From Guyparkeria sp. SCN-R1 (GTDB lineage: Bacteria; Pseudomonadota; Gammaproteobacteria; Halothiobacillales; Halothiobacillaceae), in the NCBI RefSeq assembly GCF_003932495.1, contig NZ_QZMT01000009.1:19376-83375 (forward strand): DNA of 64,000 nt, given 5' to 3'. Within the stretch, counting starts at the first letter, position 1. The number at the start of each line of letters is the position of its first letter. The notes beneath the pieces are model-generated. The model did no database searches. It was given only the letters and a program-made list of their open reading frames with translations, and was not told the DNA's origin. Shown piece after piece: positions 58,088 through 64,000 of this stretch. A program made the translations under genes and the position numbers.

Positions 58088-58747
58088 GTGGCAAAGCATG
58101 GAGCACGCAAGATCACGAACCGAGGCCGACGCGATCGCGTCATTGGCCAGTTCATGAGCGTAAAGATGAAGAAAGCAGTCTGGTGGGAATCCCAACTGGA
58201 AAGGGACTACTGTTACATTTTGGAGCATGACCAGGATGTCATCGCCTACCGATCCCAGCCAATCACGATTTCATACAGCTTCGAGGACAAGATCCTCAAA
58301 CATACCCCGGACTTCGAGATCATACGCCGAGGATTGGACCTTCCGCAGTACGTCGAGATCAAGCCGGACGAGAAGGCTATGAAGGACGAGTTCATTCGCC
58401 TGCATCAGGCTCGCAGCGCCTTCTTCCACGCGCGGGGGTGCGAATACCTCCTCCGCACCGGTAGCCAGATTCGGGAAGGACACCGACTCAACAACATCAA
58501 GCTGCTCTACCGTTATGCACAAACACCACTCGACCCTTTGGTGGTGGCTGGACTGCACCACAACGTGCCCACACATTCCGAGCTTTCCATGGAAGAGTTG
58601 ATTGCCCAGTGTGCCGACTATGGTGCCGACCGGTCGGTCTGCTACGCCCTGATGTACCAAGGTCAAATAGTGTTTGACCTGGACAAGCCGATTCGGCCTG
58701 ACATGTCGGTCAAAGCGGCCTGGTCTGCTCAGGAGGAATCATCATGA
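58088..58747 (+). CDS. tnsA: Transposase endonuclease subunit TnsA
   Basis: About 219 residues from GTG 58088, which has GAGG 6 bp upstream; ATG 58076 would add four residues. TnsA is a restriction-endonuclease-like nuclease that cuts the 5' ends of the transposon, allowing true cut-and-paste. Numbering from GTG, the nuclease core shows VWWESQLERD (Glu34, Glu38), TPDFEI (Asp75) and VEIKPDEK (Glu90-x-Lys92), so the active site looks complete. The stop overlaps the tnsB start by 4 bp (ATGA). A terminator lies just upstream. It should work in a complex with TnsB and TnsC. Confidence 0.93.
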   Translation: MAKHGARKITNRGRRDRVIGQFMSVKMKKAVWWESQLERDYCYILEHDQDVIAYRSQPITISYSFEDKILKHTPDFEIIRRGLDLPQYVEIKPDEKAMKDEFIRLHQARSAFFHARGCEYLLRTGSQIREGHRLNNIKLLYRYAQTPLDPLVVAGLHHNVPTHSELSMEELIAQCADYGADRSVCYALMYQGQIVFDLDKPIRPDMSVKAAWSAQEESS

Positions 58748-60813
58748 GCCGTTACCAGTTTACTCCTGGCCACCACATCGCCTACCGCGGCGGCATCTGG
58801 CACATCGACAGCTCAGACCCTAATACTCAAGTATTGAGGCTTCGCAGGCTAAGTGATGGCCAAGTCATCTCTATGCCCATGAAGGAAGCTGTTGAACTGT
58901 TGGTTCGAGAGGCAATCGAATTTGTCAGCTACGAAGAGGCAACGACAACCACTCCGAATGTGAGCCATTGGGTCTTGGCAGACTTTGCCTCCAAACCTGC
59001 AGAGCAAAAGAAAAAAGGATTGCGACGCCTTAAATACGTTCAAGCGGTCAATGAACTTAATTTGGAATCCTTCACGGAAAAAACCTTGACGCCCGTCATT
59101 GCCAATGTGGCTAAAGAGATTGGCGATCCCAAACCGCCCTCTTGGATTTCATTGTATCGATGGATCCGTGCCCACAAGCAGGCTGGATCAGATATCCGAG
59201 CCCTCTTGGACGACAATGCGAGCAAAGGCAATCGTCGCAACCGTCTTAGTCAAGGAGTGACGTCAATCATTAAGCAGTCGATTGACTCGGTTTTCTTCCG
59301 TCTGAGCGCTCCGAGTGTTGCGTCGGTCTACGAGGACATTCTGTTGCGTATTCACAAAGAGAATCGGATGCGCAACCCAGATGATGCCTTGGTAGCTCCT
59401 TCCTATCGAACAGTGCTCAGACAGGTGCGCAAGCTTGACCCTATGCTGATCACGGAAAAGCGTAGGGGCAAGCGTGCGGCCGAACGCGAGTTTCGTGCCT
59501 ATGGCCAAGGCGTGGTCACAACGCGCCCCTTGGAGCGTGTGGAGATAGACCACACCCAACTAGACATGTTCGTAATTGATGATGAGAGCCACCTGCCCCT
59601 AGGGCGGCCTTATCTGACCGTTGCCTTGGATCACTTCACGCGATCGGTCGTAGGCTTTTACATCAGCTTCACGCCGCCCAGTGCGATTAGCGTCATGGAA
59701 TGCTTGAAACATGCCATTTTGCCGAAGGTGGCGCTACACGCGAGTTACCCCAAGATAAGGAATACTTGGGATGTTTACGGCGTATTCGAGACACTTGTAG
59801 TCGACAATGGCAAGGAATTTTACAGCACAGCATTTGAGGAGGCTTGCCTTCAACTAGGTATAAACATCCAGTATTCACCGCCCCGGCAACCTTGGTACAA
59901 ATCATCGATCGAACGCTACTTCGGTACCGTAAACAGGAAGTTGATCGACAGCAATCCCGGCAAAAGCATGAAGGAGCTGGTTCAGTTGGCTGAGTACAAT
60001 CCAGCCAAGGACGCGGTCATCATGTTCTCGTCTTTGGTGGAGATCATGCATATGTGGGTTGTCGATATTTATCAGCAGACGTTCAATGAACGCATCGAAG
60101 ACACCCCGTCTGCCAAATGGCGCAAGGCGGTTGAAAAATTCCCCCCGATCCTCCCCAGAAGCAAGAGCGAACTTGAAGTAGTGCTCGGCTTGCAAGAGAC
60201 GCGAAAGATTCAACCCACTGGCGTCCAGTTCGAAGGACTGCGCTATAACTCACCCAGCCTCGCTCACCTACGTCGCCGCTTGGTGGACAAACCTGTGGTC
60301 GACATCAAAATCGATCCCTCGGATATCTCGCATATCTATGTTCTGGACCCGATCAAACAGGAATACATCCGGATTCCGGCCGTGAATCAGGAGTACACCG
60401 CAGGCAAGACGCTGTTCCAACACCAAGTCATTAAAAACAACGCACGCGAACACGCCCAGTCCACCGTCAATATGGCGGCCTTATTCGAAGCCCAAGAGCG
60501 AATCCAGAAGGTCATCGAAAACGACCGCGGCCTAATTAAAAAACGCAAGGGAACCCAGAAGCTGGCACGATTCAACAATGTTTCCCAGAAGACCAAAGAT
60601 TCGCGCACGGGACCGATTTCAGAGGAAAGCATCTCAAGAGATGACCTCATTCAAGAGAATGAAACTAATCAGGAAGAAACTGTTGCTGATGCGACACCAC
60701 AAAGCGCCAAGCCCAGCGAGGATGAACTCCTTGCGTCGTTGTACGAAGACACCGATGGCTGGGAGGCAGGATATACGCTGAAACGCAAAGGAGAGGAGGA
60801 GAGGGGTGAGTAA
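58744..60813 (+). CDS. tnsB: Transposase TnsB (DDE integrase family)
   Basis: 689 residues. It binds the end repeats and makes the 3' cuts and joins. The N-terminal DNA-binding part is followed by an RNase H-fold catalytic core: Asp269 in VEIDHTQLD, Asp354 in VVDNGKEFY and Glu390 in SSIERYFG, spaced as D-35-E. The C-terminal tail is charged and probably contacts TnsC. It is coupled to tnsA by an ATGA overlap, and its last 8 bp overlap tnsC. Composition is AT-richer than host genes. Confidence 0.95.
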   Translation: MSRYQFTPGHHIAYRGGIWHIDSSDPNTQVLRLRRLSDGQVISMPMKEAVELLVREAIEFVSYEEATTTTPNVSHWVLADFASKPAEQKKKGLRRLKYVQAVNELNLESFTEKTLTPVIANVAKEIGDPKPPSWISLYRWIRAHKQAGSDIRALLDDNASKGNRRNRLSQGVTSIIKQSIDSVFFRLSAPSVASVYEDILLRIHKENRMRNPDDALVAPSYRTVLRQVRKLDPMLITEKRRGKRAAEREFRAYGQGVVTTRPLERVEIDHTQLDMFVIDDESHLPLGRPYLTVALDHFTRSVVGFYISFTPPSAISVMECLKHAILPKVALHASYPKIRNTWDVYGVFETLVVDNGKEFYSTAFEEACLQLGINIQYSPPRQPWYKSSIERYFGTVNRKLIDSNPGKSMKELVQLAEYNPAKDAVIMFSSLVEIMHMWVVDIYQQTFNERIEDTPSAKWRKAVEKFPPILPRSKSELEVVLGLQETRKIQPTGVQFEGLRYNSPSLAHLRRRLVDKPVVDIKIDPSDISHIYVLDPIKQEYIRIPAVNQEYTAGKTLFQHQVIKNNAREHAQSTVNMAALFEAQERIQKVIENDRGLIKKRKGTQKLARFNNVSQKTKDSRTGPISEESISRDDLIQENETNQEETVADATPQSAKPSEDELLASLYEDTDGWEAGYTLKRKGEEERGE

Positions 60814-61822
60814 ATTTGGAGAGCTTGCGAACGATGAGCTCGATCGCATTCGCTGGATCGAACAGATTTATGTCATGTACCCGCGCATCAGGGAACTGGT
60901 AGAACTCATTGGGGAGTGCCACGAGGCCTCGAAAATCACGGCAGAACCCCAATGTATGTTCCTAACCGGTAGTTCTGGTGTCGGAAAGACCAGTTTGATA
61001 CAGCAATACCTGGAACAGTACCCGCCCATCGATGAGACGGATCGAACCCATGTACCTGTATTTCACGCAGAGATCCCTGCCAAAGCAACTATCAAGGGTG
61101 TCGCCACGGCCCTACTGGACTCTCTTGGTGACCCAGCTCCTGATCGCGGAACCACTGTCACCCAAGGTCAGCGCCTAGCCCATCTGATCGAACATTGCGG
61201 CGTTGAACTCATTCTGCTGGACGAGTTCCAGCACTTGATCGACAACAAGACCCAACGTGTTGTTCAGGACGTTTCTGACTGGATTAAGTCATTGATCAAT
61301 AGCACGAAGGTGCCGATGATATTGATCGGGATGCCAGAGTCAGAGGCTATCCTTGAAACGAGTCCTCAACTTAAACGCCGTTTCATGGTGCGAAGACGCC
61401 TCGCCCCGTTTTCATGGAAAACAGATCAGGGACAGGTTGAATTCCGAAAATTCCTAGCCGAGGTCGAAAAGAAGCTTCCTTTGCAAGCTGCATCTCACTT
61501 GGCTGAAATAGATCTCGCGTTTCCTCTCTACATCGCCAGTCATGGCACAGCGGCCAATGTCATGACCTTGATCAAGCAGGCGGCCCGATTCGCCATTCAG
61601 GATGGTGATCACAAATGGGATGCTGGTCATTTTGCCCGGGCGTACGAGCGGAGAAGCATCCAAGGCGACGAGTTCCCTCAGAACCCGTTTCAAGTGGACC
61701 TGGAAGCCATCAAAACGTGGCCGATGGTACAGAAAGAGTTCGAAAATCCGCTTGGTACCAGCAACAGGATTCGCCCCAAACAGAAAAAACTGACTGCCTC
61801 CGAGGTGCTAAATCGCAGTTGA
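60806..61822 (+). CDS. tnsC: AAA+ transposition regulator TnsC
   Basis: 338 residues, smaller than Tn7 TnsC (about 555) and closer to the compact TniB-like forms. Walker A is GSSGVGKTSL (residues 55-64), Walker B is LILLDEFQHL (135-144), and a sensor-like region is around MILIGMPE. It forms ATP-dependent filaments on target DNA and carries the signal from the targeting protein to TnsA/TnsB. The start is GTG 60806, preceded by AGGAGGAGAGG, inside the tnsB end. Confidence 0.93.
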   Translation: MSKFGELANDELDRIRWIEQIYVMYPRIRELVELIGECHEASKITAEPQCMFLTGSSGVGKTSLIQQYLEQYPPIDETDRTHVPVFHAEIPAKATIKGVATALLDSLGDPAPDRGTTVTQGQRLAHLIEHCGVELILLDEFQHLIDNKTQRVVQDVSDWIKSLINSTKVPMILIGMPESEAILETSPQLKRRFMVRRRLAPFSWKTDQGQVEFRKFLAEVEKKLPLQAASHLAEIDLAFPLYIASHGTAANVMTLIKQAARFAIQDGDHKWDAGHFARAYERRSIQGDEFPQNPFQVDLEAIKTWPMVQKEFENPLGTSNRIRPKQKKLTASEVLNRS

Positions 61823-61841
61823 TTGCCATGGGGTATACACA

Positions 61842-63950
61842 ATGACGCAGACGGCCAGACGAAAACTGCTAATCCGACCAGCCCCGATGTCGGACGAAAG
61901 TCTGCCGGGTTACCTAGTACGCCTAACTGAAGCCAATGCGTATGACTCGCCCAGTGTGATCCTTGGGCTGACCGGTTTGGCTAATAGCAATAGCTGGCTT
62001 TCACGCATCCCACCCATCGCCAAAGGCCAGGCTAACCTCAAACCCTTGGCCGCGATCGTCGACAAGACGAGTGAAAGCCTTGAGGGACTGAGCTATCAAC
62101 CAGTTTCAACAGACTCCGAACTTCGGCTGAGAGTCGGCCTAGCCCAGGTCCCAAGCAACCTGCTCTCATTCCGAAAACCCGCTGTTTGCGTTAAGTGCCT
62201 TACAGAGAGTGAATATCACCGGCAACTATGGGACCTCGCACCCTATACCGCCTGTCACGCGCATGGGATTGAGCTGACCAGTTTATGCACGGCATGCGGA
62301 GAGTATATCAACTGGGCGAGACCAAGTGTGTCCAAGTGCCGGTGCAACGCGGATCTCACGGCTGTCAAGCCCGTCAGTGCAGATGAGGAGAAGCTCCTCG
62401 TATCGCGCATGGTGGCCGAGTGCATTGAAACGGGGACGATAACTGATCACCCCCTTGTCAGAGACATGGCCTCACTTGGAGCGCTACTCCATATAGGTTA
62501 CATGCTCACCAAGAAACGGCCTTGGTCAGGCGCCACGCTTGGCATTAGGGACTGTCCGGTCGAGGAGCGCCGTAACGATGTGGCTACAGCCTTCGCGCCC
62601 TTCTCTCAATGGCCTCTAAGCTTCGAAATATTCTTGAGAGACGTCATTAAAGTTGAGCGCGCCAAATTCCCTTTTTTTAGCACTTCTGCACTCATGCACC
62701 GTGTGAGCATGACCCTAGACCGCTTCCCCTATAAAGATGAGCAACCGGCGGTCTATAACACAATAATGGACAAGTTCCACGATTTTATTGCCTCGGATGA
62801 GGCCCGAGCAATCTCCCCCCTCGACCCACCTAGAAAACCTGAAACTCTCGGTCTGATAGGGTCGAAATCAACAATCGGGCTACTCGATGTAACAGCTCCG
62901 AGTTTTGCATCACTTGCTAAGCACCATTTGCCAGACCCCCAAGAGGATGGTTGTTACTTTTTCAAAGACGTCATAGGTTTAAAGAACACTTTAGATCAAC
63001 TCGTTACCCTAAAGGAAGCCGCGCACATCCTTGGCATTTCGCCTCATAATGCCAAACTCCTGCTTAGTGCCGAAGTCATCAAAGCTTTTCGCGGACCTCA
63101 GATCGACGGCTACCGAGACATTCTAATCGATGCTATGACCCTCAACCAGATGTTGGCCAAGATTGACGAACGAAACGTCCTATTAAGCAACGAGGATCGT
63201 CGAGGCAGTGTAGCAGTTTCTGAGTACCTTAAAACGCACAAGAACTCGTCCACCAAGAAATTTTCACAAATAATTCAAGCAACATTAGACGGAATTATAA
63301 ATGTTGTCGGATTCGACAAGGAGCTAGGTCTCTTAGGGATATATCTCGACAAGGCCTCCCTACTACGTTTTATCGGGATAAATGATCCTGATCGGGATAA
63401 TTTGCTCACGGTGGATGACTTAACCAGAAAACTCAACCTCTACAAGAGTGCTGTTTACCAACTCATGGCGAACGGATTGATCCAATTCCAGAGGCGTAAG
63501 ATCAATCATCGAACCCCCCAGCGCTACATCACAAAATTGGAATTAATTCACTTCCGAAAGCAGTATGTTTTGGCCCGGGAGATTGCCACAAAACATGGAT
63601 TTAATGTCACAAACTTAGCTGAACGCCTCATGAATGCGGGTGCGACGCCAGTATCTGGCCCTGGAATAGACAGTGGCCTAATCTATGTATTCCCCCGGCG
63701 CCAGGTTGACCAACTAGACATGTCCGAAATCAAGCGCAATACGATATATAGAACTCGCGCAGGCCGGCCAAAAAAAGGTGAGCGAAGTCTTCGTGCTGAA
63801 GCTGAGACCCGTTATATGGATTCCGAAGATGTGGCTAAGTTGTTGGGCAATATAAGCGTCCAGAAAGTCGCCCGCCTTGTGAAGGGCGGATTCCTAAAAC
63901 CGTTGGAGCATGGCGGCGCGCTCGGCAATAAGCGTTTCTTCTCTCGGTAG
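61842..63950 (+). CDS. tniQ: TniQ/TnsD-type target-selection protein, apparently 3'-truncated
   Basis: 702 residues. The N-terminal TniQ part opens with SDESLPGYLVRL and holds a zinc-binding cluster: Cys116, Cys119, Cys138, His141, Cys149, Cys152, Cys166, Cys168. The C-terminal half has about five repeated winged-helix-like modules, at about 387-440, 456-511, 521-571, 577-625 and 658-702. Each ends in a wing then a short helix (compare RYITKLELIHF and YVFPRRQVDQL). The last stops at RFFSR without its final helix, right where a TGTCCAG... sequence begins, suggesting truncation. It should bind the attachment site, probably the end of nrdB. It starts 19 bp after tnsC. Confidence 0.9.
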   Translation: MTQTARRKLLIRPAPMSDESLPGYLVRLTEANAYDSPSVILGLTGLANSNSWLSRIPPIAKGQANLKPLAAIVDKTSESLEGLSYQPVSTDSELRLRVGLAQVPSNLLSFRKPAVCVKCLTESEYHRQLWDLAPYTACHAHGIELTSLCTACGEYINWARPSVSKCRCNADLTAVKPVSADEEKLLVSRMVAECIETGTITDHPLVRDMASLGALLHIGYMLTKKRPWSGATLGIRDCPVEERRNDVATAFAPFSQWPLSFEIFLRDVIKVERAKFPFFSTSALMHRVSMTLDRFPYKDEQPAVYNTIMDKFHDFIASDEARAISPLDPPRKPETLGLIGSKSTIGLLDVTAPSFASLAKHHLPDPQEDGCYFFKDVIGLKNTLDQLVTLKEAAHILGISPHNAKLLLSAEVIKAFRGPQIDGYRDILIDAMTLNQMLAKIDERNVLLSNEDRRGSVAVSEYLKTHKNSSTKKFSQIIQATLDGIINVVGFDKELGLLGIYLDKASLLRFIGINDPDRDNLLTVDDLTRKLNLYKSAVYQLMANGLIQFQRRKINHRTPQRYITKLELIHFRKQYVLAREIATKHGFNVTNLAERLMNAGATPVSGPGIDSGLIYVFPRRQVDQLDMSEIKRNTIYRTRAGRPKKGERSLRAEAETRYMDSEDVAKLLGNISVQKVARLVKGGFLKPLEHGGALGNKRFFSR

Positions 63951-64000
63951 TGTCCAGTCAAGTGGTGTAAAAGCGAGATAGCCACCAAAGCCCTCGTCGC
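63951..64000. other. Possible insertion-sequence end after tniQ
   Basis: The last 50 bp begin TGTCCAGTCAAGTGGTGTAA directly at the tniQ stop. This reminds me of terminal sequences of IS256-type elements, from memory only. It is cut by the window edge, so no transposase can be seen. Confidence 0.3.

Larger units (their letters stand above)
57961..64000 (+). mobile_element. Tn7-like transposon, right-end part with tnsABC-tniQ (extends beyond window)
   Basis: The element starts at TGTGAAGTGACG, 20 bp after the nrdB stop. It then has tandem TnsB-type repeats, a terminator and the collinear genes tnsA, tnsB, tnsC and tniQ reading inward. The region is visibly more AT-rich than the host genes on its left, consistent with transfer. 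The bases just before it (GCCCG, 57956-57960) would be one copy of a 5-bp target duplication. The other end, cargo and any CRISPR part are outside the window, so the element's class beyond 'Tn7-like with TnsA' is undetermined. Confidence 0.88.

Noticed and set aside
57961..64000. CRISPR-associated (type I-F3, I-B or V-K) version of a Tn7-like element
   Set aside because: No cas gene or repeat array is present in the visible part; tniQ here is long and TnsD-like. The unseen part could still contain one.

Overview
The window is mostly a GC-rich chromosome segment of a gammaproteobacterium, by gene content (RdgC, Rep helicase, ~1300-residue PurL, two-ATP-cone NrdA, H+-type MotAB). A sulfur-oxidising or halophilic autotroph-like lineage would fit the carbon-storage gene set, but that genus-level guess is weak. 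No rRNA, tRNA or CRISPR array was seen.

Layout. 0-5 kb (minus strand): a DnaQ-like exonuclease cut by the window edge, its CBS/DUF294 partner, an outer-membrane porin and a ChaN-like lipoprotein. 5.5-11.3 kb: a small RRM RNA-binding protein with a structured leader, a membrane-anchored methyltransferase, motB, motA and pepN. 11.4-18.6 kb: rdgC, purB, an HDOD regulator, queG-crcB, a small secreted CHRD/SOD-like protein and tsaB. 18.7-37.5 kb is a block of central carbon and glycogen genes: gnd-zwf-pgi on the minus strand, divergent ppc, then malQ, a GH57 enzyme and glgC on the minus strand, divergent from glgB-glgA. glgA is followed without a gap by a DUF1631 protein and a PilZ protein. 37.7-49.3 kb (plus strand): purL, a DMT-family transporter, rep and an RND efflux pair, ending in a cluster of REP-like repeats. 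49.4-53.1 kb (minus strand): a second exonuclease-DUF294 cassette, paralogous to the one at the left edge, and a nucleotide-sugar epimerase. 53.8-57.9 kb: nrdA and nrdB behind a long leader with a consensus DnaA box and an NrdR-like box.

The most notable part is 57.96-64 kb. Directly after the nrdB stop codon the composition drops to a clearly more AT-rich sequence, and a Tn7-like transposon begins. Its end starts with TGT and carries three tandem ~22-bp TnsB-type repeats. A strong intrinsic terminator follows, then tnsA, tnsB, tnsC and a long TniQ/TnsD-type targeting gene. The element lies 20 bp past nrdB with tnsA nearest the host gene, the geometry Tn7 has at glmS, so the 3' end of nrdB is a candidate attachment site. 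The tniQ reading frame stops abruptly inside its last DNA-binding repeat, at what looks like the end of an insertion sequence. The distal transposon end and any cargo lie outside the window.
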